From assembly GCF_020184175.1 (NCBI RefSeq), contig NC_065532.1:25668001-25732000 (forward strand): a stretch of DNA of 64,000 nt. Direction: 5' to 3'. This DNA comes from Aphis gossypii (Eukaryota; Arthropoda; Insecta; Hemiptera; Aphididae). The notes beneath the pieces are model-generated. The model had not been told where the DNA came from. It saw only the letters and a list, made by a program, of their open reading frames with translations, and made no database searches. The first letter of the stretch is position 1; every line of letters begins with the position of its first letter. Below are positions 46,901 through 59,800 of the stretch, one piece after another. The translations under genes were made by a program, and so were the position numbers.

Positions 46901-48710
46901 TTTGTTGTTGTCCGTAATTGCGATAAGATATGATTTATTATAAACAAAACATTAAAAAAAAAAAAAATATGTATATAAGCTAAAATTAAAGTCTTAATGA
47001 ATTTACATATTTTTTACTAATTTTAAGAAAATTTTAAAAATATAGAATTGTAATTCAGATTTTAATCGAAATTAAATAAGATTGAATCGCTTGGTTCTTA
47101 GCAATGTTTTTTTTCTTTAATTACTTCTCTCTTTTTACTATCTTGAAATACAATTACGCGTAGCTTGTATAGAATTCGTTGATTCATAATTTACTACTAT
47201 AAAATAAATGATAAAGATGTTTAAAAAAATTTAAAAAAAAAATACATTTACATTTACAATTCTAAATAAATGAGTACGTTTTATTGATAATACATATTTA
47301 TTTTAATATTAAAATATCTAAGTTCAAACCATGTTTGTACCTTATTATTTGTTTACTAACAATCGTTATTCGTTAATCGTAAGAAATAAGAATAAATTCT
47401 CCTAAAATGATTGAATATTTACTAAGAAGTCACCTTGTTAATTAAAAAGTTATAATTTAACGATTCAAATGCCTAAAAAATATTCCATTTTTTTTATTTT
47501 ATAAATATATTATGTACATGGACATAATATTATGTATTTAAGAATTTATGTACAATTTGTTCATATTATATTTTATTATGTTGGTATTAAAGTCATGCAT
47601 CATTTAAGTTTTAATATTTATGGTTTTTTTTTTATGAAATTAGATGGAAGCATTTTTTCAATATTTTGTTTATCTATAACCTATTTATTGTTCTTTTTGA
47701 ATTAATATTTTTACCAACATTATATTATTTAATATAATATGTTCATAGTTTTAAACTTAACTTAAACCACTTAAAAATTATAACCTAATCAAAATAATTT
47801 AATAGAAAATAACTTTGTGTTTATTCTTTAAATAAAATGTTCATTTTATAACGTATAATTTTCTTGAATAACTATAGAATATTTTGACTATTTATGTTCT
47901 TAAAATTGTGTCAAGAATAGAATTTGCATATTAATTTTAATATTATATAGTTGATAAGCAAAACATGTAAATAATAACCATTAAAAATATAATATCACAA
48001 TTTGCACGTTTTTTATATTATTATATTAAATGGTATTTGAAATTTATTATTATTGTTATTATTAGAAAAATCTAACAAAATTCATTAAATAAATTGAATA
48101 ATAATATTTAATTGGTTTTTCTTGAAATTTGGATCTTTTTGAATAAAAAATATTTAAATACGTTTGCTATTGATATTTTTAGTGAATTTTCTTATCTATA
48201 ATAAATATGCTCTTTTCTAAGTATTGCATCTTTAAGTTTTTTTTTCAAAAATAAACAATTTTTTATTTTTGCCAACTAAGAATTTGATGTTTTTAAGTAG
48301 TTATAATCATATTAAATAATATATAAATTTAAAATTTTTACCTTTAATGATATTAAATAATGTTTGTTTTAAGAATTTTCAAAATAATTTAATTTAATTA
48401 CATTTTTTTTTTTTTATTAATAAATATGTTTTTAATTAAAAGACGTGAACGTCAATAAAATAAATTAGAGTTTTTGACTATAATATTATTACGTGATTTG
48501 TTTTTCTATTTTAATATTTACTTATATATGTTGAATATGTTTGTAAAGTCAAAAGAAACTATAACTATAGTTCAGATTTTATATGAATTTCTTGGAGACA
48601 GATCTTTTGATTTCATATACATAGGTGCATACGCGTTTACTTTATGAGGTATATTTCACAGTACTGTTTCGGTATAATTTAACATGATTTCAGAGAGACC
48701 CAAACGCACT
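43931..48710. other. AT-rich non-coding stretch, no gene recognised
   Basis: Contains a 15-T run (44115-44129), a (TA)9 repeat (44217-44234) and a GC-richer islet at 44800-44900. On the minus strand the islet has an ATG-initiated frame, VKYDVIALATADPFPGT, before a GTATTA donor-like site. That frame is interrupted upstream and the protein is not recognised. Elsewhere only short chance frames are present. Confidence 0.5.
44217..44234. repeat. (TA)9 microsatellite
   Basis: Nine uninterrupted TA units. Confidence 0.85.
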
Positions 48711-48713
48711 TTA

Positions 48714-48729
48714 TGTTTACGCGTAAACA
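48714..48729. promoter_or_regulatory. 16-bp perfect palindrome of two forkhead-type sites
   Basis: TGTTTACGCGTAAACA is perfectly self-complementary. Each half is TGTTTAC, the known core recognised by forkhead (FOXO-like) factors, arranged head to head around a central GC. A further GCGTTTAC half-like site lies about 80 bp upstream near 48634. A second long palindrome follows at 48852. Function as an enhancer is inference. Confidence 0.55.
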
Positions 48730-48851
48730 CAACTAACTTGCGGTACATTTAAAGTTAGTTTGTACACGTGTGTGTGCCCACAACACGAGGCATACGGATG
48801 GCAAAGATCAGAGTCAATTATCATGAATTGGGGTTGTGTAATACCATGTAA

Positions 48852-48871
48852 TATTATATCGCGATATAATA
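48852..48871. repeat. 20-bp perfect palindrome
   Basis: TATTATATCGCGATATAATA is perfectly self-complementary over 20 bp with a CG-rich TCGCGA centre. It lies 122 bp after the forkhead-type palindrome. Such length without a spacer is unusual, although the AT-rich arms raise the chance expectation. Confidence 0.7.
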
Positions 48872-49533
48872 AAACGTTTGATTTATATTCATTGAAGACA
48901 AACGAAATTTCAACGTAAAGTCTATCATTTCTTTATATTTTATAATACATCATAGGCCTAAATAGATACTTATCTTATGTTTGTTTTTTTGCTAATATTA
49001 CGCAATGTTATTACACAGCATTCTGGATATGTAATCCTGCTGCACCACGTTTATTCATTTTTCTGTAACCTCTGTAAACATGGTTTCAGTACTTGTGCAG
49101 TTAACTTACAATGTAATTATTTGTACATTGTATTTAATATTTACTTATTAATTTATTTAATTAGAATAATTTATTAATTTATCGCAATACGTTCGATATC
49201 TCAGGAGGTATGAGGTAAATATAACACACCAAAACAGGTATAGGGATTATTGAAGAAAAGTATGAGCATGTTTATTTCTTAAATTTATGAAAAAAATAAA
49301 TTAAAAGGTCTATATATTTACTGGGCTATTATCGAGTTTTTAATAAGAGAATCACCATGTATACATTATACAGGGATGCTTCATGTAATAATATGATTAA
49401 AACCGATTAAAACCGTTCGAATATAACTCTTGAAATGGTACTGTGTTTTCCGTTTAATCACACTATCCTAGTCGCACCTACGTACGCTAATTAAATTCGA
49501 TTGCGCTGTAGTAGAGTAACCTATATAACGTTT

Positions 49534-49570
49534 ACACACAAACACACACACTCACACACACACACACACA
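49534..49570. repeat. Imperfect (AC)n microsatellite
   Basis: A 37-bp AC/CA tract with interruptions near 49541 and 49552. Confidence 0.85.
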
Positions 49571-50166
49571 AAAATATATGACCACGGAAAATGTCATTAC
49601 CTGAGTTTGTGGATGTTGTGCGTGTTGTAAAGGGAACGTTTGTAATTGAATGTACGTTAATAATTAGCGTGTGTATACAGAAAAAACCTATAATCGCAAA
49701 GAAACAGTATTGCAGCAGCTTTGCTGTTAAGCATGCTTAAATGATAATAATATTAAAAAAAAAAAAATACAAACTGCACAGGGGAATATGAGTGAAATAT
49801 TATAATCTGTGACAGTAAACTTTTATATGAGGACAAAATGAAATACACAAAAGTATAACAACATCGCATGCGATATTTAGTTATACGTATCATGTGCCGT
49901 CATCATGACGGTATTATAACACCGAATCTTTGTCTCGCATACATATAACGGTTTTAAACATTATCAAAATGAACTTATACAAAAGTTGACAGTATCTTAT
50001 GACTTATATACATTTGCATCTTGAATCTTATGACATTTGTAAAACTGCATCTAGTACCTTGTGTATAAATATATTTTTCTTTGGTATATTTTTTATCCTT
50101 ATATATATTGTTTCGTTTCAAGATTCTAGAAACAAATGGACCTAAATTATTTTGTTATTGAATTTA

Positions 50167-50181
50167 CCTAACCTAACCTAA
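50167..50181 (-). repeat. (CCTAA)3 telomere-like run
   Basis: Three exact CCTAA units, that is TTAGG on the minus strand, in an internal position. Confidence 0.6.
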
Positions 50182-52247
50182 TCTATGCATATATTACTAA
50201 AAGCTGTATAAGCAAATAAATAATATTGAATTATTTTACATTTTAACAACATTTTTCTTATTAAAATAATGATTGAAATAAAATATATCATTTACCTTTT
50301 TATAATTTTTTTTAACATCTATTGTCCGTCTCCAACATACTTATATAATATAATATATATTATTACATCGAACTATTGTATTCAAATGCTTGAATAATTT
50401 CGTTTTCTCGTGAGCCAGTAAAATCAAGCGGGAGATCGTTAAAATTCAATTACATTAGTGTAGAGGCCTCATGCTATCGTCCATATCTTTACTGTCGTCG
50501 TATTAATCAACAACAGATGATGTCTGAGCGAACGTTGTTGCTATGCATTATATTTGGAATATTACTGTACGTTGTACATATAAAAGACGCTATCTCAAAA
50601 GAATAAAGTGATTTTATTACTTTTCATCGATTTCATACTGTCTGCAGCCATGTACATGAAACGATTTTCGCAGCGTTGGAAAATGATGTATTACTGGACG
50701 AATACGTTATCATTATATGCACATCACGCAAAAATATTAGTAATTTATACGATATGTATACACAGAGAAATTCACCAAGCACGTTCATCTCCATATCTCC
50801 GTTTATTAAAAGTAATGATTTTTGTAATTCTTGAATTTACTATATTTTCAAATCATCGAGATTTTTGGTACTTTTTAGTGAGTATTCTGAGGCGATAAAA
50901 ATTTCTTGTTTCAAATGAGAACACTCCTTTTCTACTGTAAATTACTTGTTGAAGACCAAGATAGGTGAAATATCTTTATATTTATTTATGATTTCACTTA
51001 TGATATACCATTATCACTGTATGAAAAAAAATGCCGATAAAATAATCATAAAGTATTACTCACCGGCGTAATAGGAATATATCACTATGTTGTATGTAAA
51101 TATGCCATCTCAGCCCATATATTTAATGCTACGTAAATTTGAATGTTTTAATTTTTATATATCAGAAAATAATTTTAATCATTACATATATTGAAATGTA
51201 TTAATGTTTTCAAGTGTTATAAAGTACCTATATTGCAGTGATGAAAAACCTACTTAATTAAAAAAAATAATGTCACCATTGTCATTATTTTATTTATTAA
51301 TGAATATTACACATCACAAATTATAATATTCTATATTAAGTAGTAGATATTGACGGTATTGATTGTTAAACAATTGCTACTCTGGTCGATTGTTCTTAAC
51401 AGAGGGTTATATAACAACTTGAGATCTTAAATATATTACTTAAGTGCAAACTTCTCTGTTTATATATGTTCAAAAGATTTTATAGTATTATAAATATACT
51501 GCAGGGGAAAAAATATATAAATTTAGTTTAAAATTTTAAGTAACAATTTACCAGTTGATTTAAATATAATAGGTTAGTAGAATAAATTTAAATGGTGTAT
51601 CGTATCAAAATCTAAATTGAAATGATGCTCTAATGCATTATTTTAATATCTTTTAAATAATTTGTTGAAAGCCACTTATAGTTTTACTAAAAATGTTAAT
51701 TGAAAAATGAGAATACAGATGGTATTGGATTATCTCAATTATTTAGTTTAATAGTTAGCTAAATATAGAATTAGAATCTTGGTCTATTTAGTTGTTTTAA
51801 AATTTGGTCTTTTATATGTTTACAAATTGTTAACATTTTTAATTATTTAGAATAATTCAATATTTTTTCAAAAATATAAATTATATTCTAAAAAAAATGG
51901 TATAATTTCTTACTTATTCTATAACGTAACTGTATTATCACATTTTGATCATTTATTAATTTATTTGTATTCATATTATATCGACTCGTTTACTTTTCAG
52001 CTAATTATGAATTTTCAATAAATTATTTATCAACAGAGTTTGATAAACAACGATAACGTCGAAAACAAAAAACTTTTGTACATTTTACTAAAACTAATAA
52101 TTTTGAATAACTATATATGCCTTATCGATAATGTGAACTGCGTCATAAAACTAACTCACAAAGTGAGCAGTTCATTTATTTATTTTTTCTAAATCAAGTT
52201 GTTTGTATAAAAAATAGTAAAACCCTATAGTTATTAATTATATTATA

Positions 52248-52312
52248 TAACATCTATGTTATCATAACAAGAATGGTTTATTTTAAGATCATTCTTAACC
52301 ATAGCGATGTTA
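52248..52312. repeat. Nested inverted repeat, 65 bp
   Basis: The outer arms TAACATC/GATGTTA and inner arms AAGAATG/CATTCTT are exact reverse complements, with TATG/CATA between them. The stem would have a large asymmetric bulge on the 5' side, which argues against a canonical microRNA precursor. Confidence 0.5.
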
Positions 52313-53081
52313 ATACAAATTAAAATCCCAAATAATGTAAAATCACCTTTTTGTAAATATATTCCGCAGTTTTATATTACAATCGTAATTGTAACACAAG
52401 TAGCACTTTAAATTTAAGTTATTCGTTTTAAAAATGAGAATACATCAAAATATTGATAATTATTAACCAATATATCGAATGTAGTTAATGTTAATTAAAT
52501 CTTGCGCGAGACATTGATGGTAACATATTTATTATTTATGAAAAAAAAAAAAAAATCAAAAAAAATCACATTTCTTTTCTTTTTTATTGAAAATGTTTCA
52601 GCGAATAAACATTATATAACCCTTCGGTTTTATCGTTAAGCATCGCGTAAATTAAAAACTAAATGAGTAATTTGAATTGTTATTTTAACCGTCAAATATT
52701 CCAAATATGCACGGCACATGGAATATTATACCCACCATACGAGTACCATTATCGAAGAAGAATTCACCGTAGTTATAGTTTTATTAGTGTGAAAACATCT
52801 CGACTTCTATGCGGGAGTTTGTACAAATTATTTATCCACAATACCCATATCGAGTTGTTGGAGTGAGATTTTTTTTCTCTGTTTCTTACTGACGATTACG
52901 GAACGATAGTATTTGATTTTTATGTTATGGCCGCCCCGCCTTAACATCGCAACGAGCCATTATATAATACCGAGTCGGTGCAAATTGCAGTCGTATAGTT
53001 TTACTGTTCGAAACGGTCCACCCATTACCACCACACGTGGTACACGCGGTATATTTACGGTAACTTTAGTAGTTTCATTTG

Positions 53082-53107
<26 letters not shown>
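53082..53107. repeat. (TA)13 microsatellite
   Basis: Thirteen uninterrupted TA units next to a GC-richer islet. Confidence 0.9.
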
Positions 53108-53112
<5 letters not shown>

Positions 53113-54424
53113 ATAGTGTATATAATATAATCCACGAGTTTAACGAGCTATACACTCATTTTCTTCGGTCAAGTCAATTTTTGTGTTTCAAACAAAAAAC
53201 ACATAAACAATTTTTATGCATGAGGTTCGTAACCGTGTACAGTGTACTACATTTTTGCAATTCGTATCTTTTTCTCAATTATTGTGATATTATGTTGTTA
53301 CCATGTTTTTTCGATCATTTCGACGTACCATGTTGTCAAATCAATAATTTTATTTTTATACAACTATAGTAATCGAATTTCAAAGAACCAAAATATTATT
53401 TAACGCATCTAGCAACATAAATCTATTATTATTTATTTATTTTGTAATCAATATAATAGTAGGTAATATCAGTAATTTAATATTTTGCTACTTTACCATG
53501 ATTTCAAATCAGCAAGTTTTCAATTAAAATATGAATATAATTTCGATAATTTGATGTATTTTTTTATTAGAATTTAAATAAATTTAAATACAATTCTGGA
53601 AAGCTAATTTTAGAATTGATAAATCTAGATTAAGTTAAACAGACCTGATACTTATGAAAAAAACAATAATACACAGTACTTGTTTTTGTTTTCATTGTAA
53701 CAACTAGAAATTAAACACAATAGTTTAGTGTTATTAAATTTTTGTCTCTGGTTATTATAAATAGGTATAATCAATTAAAATTGTACGTGGAGTAGATAGA
53801 ACATAATAATTGCTTGCTTAATTTTATATTTTTAAGACAAAGTGTGTAAATAACTTATAGAAAATATGGATTATTTCTTATTAAATATAAAGAATTTATT
53901 TCCGTGTAGGGTATTTTTATTTTATTACACTGACCAAAATCTGATATAAGCTCGGCTATTTTAAAAATAAAGTTAAATCAAGTAACAAAAATGTTATATT
54001 ATATAGCTATATACACATTACACATAAGCTATAAAAATTCCGATTTAAGCCAAATTGTAGCCGATACATATATCAGAAGTCTGAGCATTCACTCGTATAA
54101 AATAATATTACATTCCGAGTGACTTAACGATCTAAGTCCATTGTTTTAAGCAATTCGAGAACCATCAAAACATGCATTAAATTTTTAAATTGTATGTCAT
54201 TTTGGTTTTTAATTTAAAAGATAATTCAGTATACATTTTTTTAATTAGTTACGTTACAGAAACAGTGTCATTATTTGTTTCACTTTAATGATATTGCAAA
54301 AACATTATGTCAGGTATTATGTGGCAGTGTACTTAGTTTGTTGATTATTCATCACGAGTTCAACAATTTTATTTTCTATAATATGTTTAATATTACGCTA
54401 GGAACATTTAATAATATTTAATGA

Positions 54425-54762
54425 CACCGAGGTCTCCAACCTTTATTATAGACCGCGACCCATTTAAATTATTATTTATTTATTGCAACTCGTTAATAGG
54501 TGTTTAAAAATAAATTGATAGATATTTGTATACTGGTTTATTTATATATCATGCGTAATAATATCTCGGTTTTTAAATTAATTTATTATCTTCATACTAT
54601 ATATTAATGTTATTTGCTTCGTTTTTTTATTATTGAATAAAATATACTTTTACTTCATACTTTTTTAAATAATAATTATAATAATATATAAAAATACACA
54701 ATTATTCTTTTTAATTTAGTGAACTAAAATTAGCTCATGGCCGATCGGTTGAAGACCCTATA
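54425..54762. mobile_element. Short non-autonomous hAT-like element
   Basis: The left part reads GAGGTCTCCAACC (54429-54441) followed by GACCGCGACCC. The right part reads GGCCGATCGGTTGAAGACCC (54739-54758). GGTCTCCAACC and the inverted right end GGTCTTCAACC match in 10 of 11 positions. Ends of the form CAG.GGTCTCCAACC are typical of hAT (Charlie-type) elements. The interior is AT-rich with no transposase frame. The outermost bases and the 8-bp target duplication are not recognisable, so the borders are approximate and the copy is old. Confidence 0.6.
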
Positions 54763-56290
54763 TTATTCACTCATGACATTTAAATCTAACTTCATACTCG
54801 TATACCATGCATTTTTTTATAATATGGTTTAATCATATAATTACATTGTTATCAGTTATCTTACAAATGTGGTAACATGTTAACATAATGTCTAACCGCT
54901 TATATAAATATCCAATTATTAACGTTACATTTTACAAGATAATATATAGCTATATTATACTACTTTACGGCAATACTTAAGTTTATCTGTGTCGGTAATG
55001 TGAAAAAAATGGTTTTCAATAAGTTATGATAATTGAAAGTGGTCATTAATATTAAGATCTTATACCCGATATCGTTTTTATGCAACTCGCGAGTATTGTA
55101 ATTTGTTAATGCAATTTACATGGTATAGGGACAGTACTAGTATTATATCTCATATGTTTTTGCGATAAAGTGACAACTACAATAGGTATTTAGATAGTTT
55201 GTGATTAGTAAATGAATACAATACAAAATGGTATGGATTTTTATCGATAGGACAACATTTATAATTATTTCTGAAGAATTAAATGGAGGAAAAATTAAAA
55301 AAAAAGTGAAATTTTAGTGAGTAATATCGTATTATAAAAATATTTTCTATAAAGTGATAATACCTATTATCTTCATATTTTCCGTATGAAAAAATATTAG
55401 TAAATAATAGTAAATAATAATAATAATCATCGCTGGTACAGAAACAACACCTATCTCATAATATAATGAAGATGTAAGAAACACCATAATACATGTTCCC
55501 AGCTATTTATACTTATCAAAAATAAAATCCTTATAACTAATTTGAAACATTATTGGTTAAAAATGTATATTTTGTATTTCGGTACAACTTATTTATATTA
55601 CATGTAGTAATCTTAGTAATGCGGTAAGCAATGCGATACGTTGTGTTATGAGCTTATGACCTACGAGGCTACGATACGCCTTCTATCATTTTTCTTATTT
55701 ACAGTGAAACCAGTTGTCTAAGCAAAAAAAGTCGCAAATGAAATATTTCCACGCAATATTCATTTATCATTATCAACAAAAACTTCCTTTTGTCAAATTT
55801 TTGAATAAATGTTGTTGCCATATCAGTGTTGAAATTCACTTTATTCACTTTTGTGCTTCAAGACTAAACACTTACTTACCCATTTTCATATCTATATAGA
55901 TAATACACGATAGTTTTATTGACTATTAAAGTAATATTGCGTAGTACGTTGTATGATTCACTGTTTGTCTCGCCATTCAAGATTCTACTTATTTTTATGC
56001 GCATGGTGCATCTAGAAACAACAAAGATACATTTATCAACAATTATATGAAGAATATTGTAAGCCTTTGAGTGAAAAACGTACGATGACCAATGGTAAAT
56101 AAACACTTTATGGATATTAATCCTCCGCATTATACAATATCTATATTATTAAGTATTGTTATTGTTTTAAATTTATAAAATGTTTTCGTTACGCAAACAA
56201 AAACTTGTGGTGAAAATATTGTTTTAAATCCATGATCAAACATTATAGTCTTGGATCGTTCACTGAACTAAATTCAAACGTGAGATTCTC
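54763..56290. other. AT-rich non-coding stretch, no gene recognised
   Basis: Short frames only, none with a recognisable domain. No distinctive repeats were seen. Confidence 0.55.
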
Positions 56291-56830
56291 ACCATCTGAT
56301 GGCCGCAGTTAAATAAATAATTAAGTGATTTTTCCGAACGTTCGTCGAGCCATGACCAATGGTGTGACTGTCTGTATTGCGTTGGCCATAGTGTGAACCA
56401 AAAATATATGAAACAATAATAATAAAAACCAATTATAATGCTAACGCCATACGTCGTATTTTACCATTGATGGTTATCGAGTATAGACTGACGTCAGTCG
56501 ACGGTTTAGTTGATATTTTTGTTGTGTGTGCAACAACGTCTAATTCAAAGGCGTTTTTTTTTTTTTTTGAAACACCGTTTTTTCAAAGTGATAAAAAAAT
56601 GATTTTGTGTATGTGTTTGTGTGTAAGCATTTTGTGAGTAGTGAAACGAGTAACGAGTGGCCGGAAAAAGGCGCTAAAAGTTGACGACGGGAGAGTGCAG
56701 TGATTTCGAGGGACCTGTCTCGTGGGTTTTGACGGCCGTAATGGAAAGTCATAATGACGAGATGGCGGTTTTAATAAATCCTTTGTAGCTTTATAGTGGG
56801 TAGTAGTGGAAACTTTGTCGTGCACTTGAT
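56290..56830 (+). promoter_or_regulatory. Candidate promoter and transcript leader with CRE palindrome
   Basis: A GC-richer block containing a 14-bp perfect palindrome around a full CRE (TGACGTCA at 56488-56495). The palindrome overlaps TCAGTC (56494), a match to the arthropod initiator. A GTAAGC donor-like site lies at about 56614 and a 15-T run at 56554-56568. The first longer ATG frame downstream (56741) has only 14 codons, so no coding exon is established. Strand and start are inferred from the initiator match. Confidence 0.35.
56486..56499. promoter_or_regulatory. CRE-centred 14-bp palindrome
   Basis: GACTGACGTCAGTC is perfectly self-complementary and holds TGACGTCA, the consensus full site for CREB/ATF bZIP dimers. 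It coincides with an initiator-like TCAGTC. Confidence 0.6.
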
Positions 56831-59800
56831 TAAAAAAAAGTTACTTCAACCAATATATAAATATATAACATTGTGCTTCACCACTTTGCCAGTTTGTGCT
56901 GTAAGATTTTGAAACGTTGTAACGTATTCTCTACAAACATATACCTGTCAACTACGTAATTATTCTAATGGTAAATAGTAACCACGGTGCACGTATGGTA
57001 TATCATTCGTGTTAATAACCACGATATTCGCGGTGGTTGGCATTTAAGATGTAGTAGTCATTTTGACTCTATCATTCATTATTTTCTGCATGGTGTCGGT
57101 CAGAATTTGTGTCTGACATATTATACTATGAATATTATATTAATGGCGGTCTTGTCGTATTTACCGTGACACTTTAATACAAACCGTCGTTTATACAATA
57201 TATTATATAGTTTTGTGTGCCTAATGTTCATAGTATAATGACATTTGAATAGTTCGATGTTAATTTATAATACATTGGTGATTTGTATAGTTATATTTGT
57301 TCAAAAAATGTGATGTTGCGCTGTTTAACGATTTGCGCAGTAAAAAATAATAATAATAAAAAAATGAATTATAAATTCGTTAAAATACTGTTTTATAATC
57401 AACATAATGTGAATCCCGTGTCAATAATATATTATGGTCCTGTATCAATGCACTAATATTTATTTGTGACTTGTGTAGTAATTTGTGTAAATTATGAATA
57501 AATGTTACATGTATATTTTGTATCTGTATCACAACTATACAACGATTTGTAATTTGTTTTTAAAAATGATGTTTTTTTTTTAAATTTAAGCCTGAACGGC
57601 TTATTAAAAAAAAAAAAAACATTTAAATAACATATCATATTCTGAATTGTGATATAACATTATTTAATAATTTGTATGGATACCTTAATTTTGTTTATAC
57701 TATATGTAATATCTGCATTAACTGCAATTGTCCCGAAAAAAGATTAGTCTGTTTTAATTTTTATTTTTGTATCTGTAATATTATTATGTACACCAGTGAT
57801 GAGTATTATTTTAACTGCTAGTGATAAATTCCGAGAAAGTCCCATATACAATTGATTATGAGAGAAAACTTCACTACTGAGATCTATCCAACTTAGTTTG
57901 AACATTTGGCTTAAAATTTATTTTTATTGAAGTTATTGAAAGGGTCATTAACGTAAGAGTAATGTGAGTTAATAGTATTTTGAATAATTAAGGTAAACAG
58001 TACAAATTTAGCTAAATACTGAATTTTATTTTATATCAGCATAACTCCGTTCATATCTAGTGGTACTAAGCTAAATCTAGCTTAACATAAATACATATGA
58101 ATAATTTAATATATTAATATGTATATATATTTATATAGATAAATATAATACAATAATCTAAGAAAAAATATTGGTATTTGAAAATATTAATGTTTTTATA
58201 TTTACTATTAAAAACAAATAAGTTTGAAATTATATAACAATATGTAGAACTCACCAATGGTAATTTTAATTCAAATACTAACTATAAAGTGATTGAATTA
58301 TTAAATTTTAAATTGTAATCCCTTAAGATCTGTTGAATAGAAGTTACATATAATTTTTTTTATCACCTATACTAAAAGTAGTAATATCTCGTACCTATAG
58401 AATTTTTAATGAATAATACCAACTTATACTATATCTGATTTATTTTTGACATACGTTATGCATGAATTAGAACCAATAATAAATTAATGAAAATAAGTGT
58501 AAATAATAATGTTTTGTTTCACTTATTTTTTTTTTTTTAATTTAGCATTATTAAAGCTATTTTTAATTTAAAAATTACTGTTCAGAAAAATTCACTTAAT
58601 ACTCTTAAAGTTAAATATTGTTTTATAATTTAAATGTACGAAGAAAACTATTTTCCTATACATCTATATAAAATGGATGTGTTATTCAAAACATTAACTT
58701 ATCTTCGAGGAATATGTTTGTTTCATATTAAGTTTATTGAATATTTATTTAATTATTTTGAAATTGGGGTAAAATTAAGTTGTTTAAATTAGGAAGTTGC
58801 TGGTTTGTATTATATTTTTACAAGAAGCTATAAACTACAAGGTTGTCTAATATTATTATTTGTTATATTTTGAGATATTATTGATAATTTAATAGTTTTT
58901 ATATGTTATTATGAATGATAATTTCTTTTAACATAACAAAAATACCTATAAATGTAAAATGTACCTACATGCAAACGTTCTAAGTCAAAGAAATATATAC
59001 ATATATATATATATAGTTATAATTTGATTACAATCATATTTATTATGTATTTATATTGTGTTAAAGTTTATAATTTATATTCTGTACATGATTGTCAGAA
59101 TACAAAGTTTGAGTGATTAAAATTATTAAATTTACATAAAATATTCGATAATATATTTGAATGTGGATTAGTGTAATGCGTACCTATGAAAAAAAAACTG
59201 TACAAACAATAATATATATTTATAATTATGTAAAAATATAAATTGTATTTTTGTTTCAGGTAAGAATACATTGATTATGATTTTAAGTAGATGATTTGTA
59301 ACAATATTCATACATTCTATCTATAAAATAGGTAAGTAATAGATAATTTAAATTTATAACAATAAAAATTCAACATTTTTCATTGAATTCAATAGAAAAT
59401 TGTCTATATTTAATGTAATATAAAAACACATAAACTGATCAAGGGTATATAAAATGTATAGTATTTTATATTTTTATTTGCTATTTATATATTTAAAATA
59501 CATATAATTAATAAATTAATATTTTTTTTTCTACAATACATAAAAGTTTCAAAAAAATACATTAGCAAAGATTTTATTAGTTAATTATATATATAACTAA
59601 ATTAAAAAAATAATACGTCATAGTAGTGACTTAAAATGATAACAAAATTGACATTTAACACAAAGATTAAATGTTATTTATGTTAGCATGAACAAAAATA
59701 GTATGTATTGTACAATTGTTTTGAATAAATTTTAATTTCGATTAATTCATAAATATATAAAAAGTATAATTATACATGTCTTTATAAAATACGATTAATA

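Larger units (their letters stand above)
48872..54424. other. Mostly AT-rich stretch, no gene recognised
   Basis: Holds an imperfect CA repeat (49534-49570), a CCTAA run (50167-50181), a nested inverted repeat (52248-52312) and a TA repeat (53082-53107). A 96-codon frame (50608-50898, GTG start; internal ATG at 50650) is the longest, without recognisable domain or splice support. A GC-richer islet at 52900-53070 includes the E-box CACGTG at 53034. No gene could be established. Confidence 0.5.

Noticed and set aside
50608..50898. 96-codon frame
   Set aside because: GTG at the start (ATG only internally), no domain, no splice support; its length is within chance for so much AT-rich DNA.
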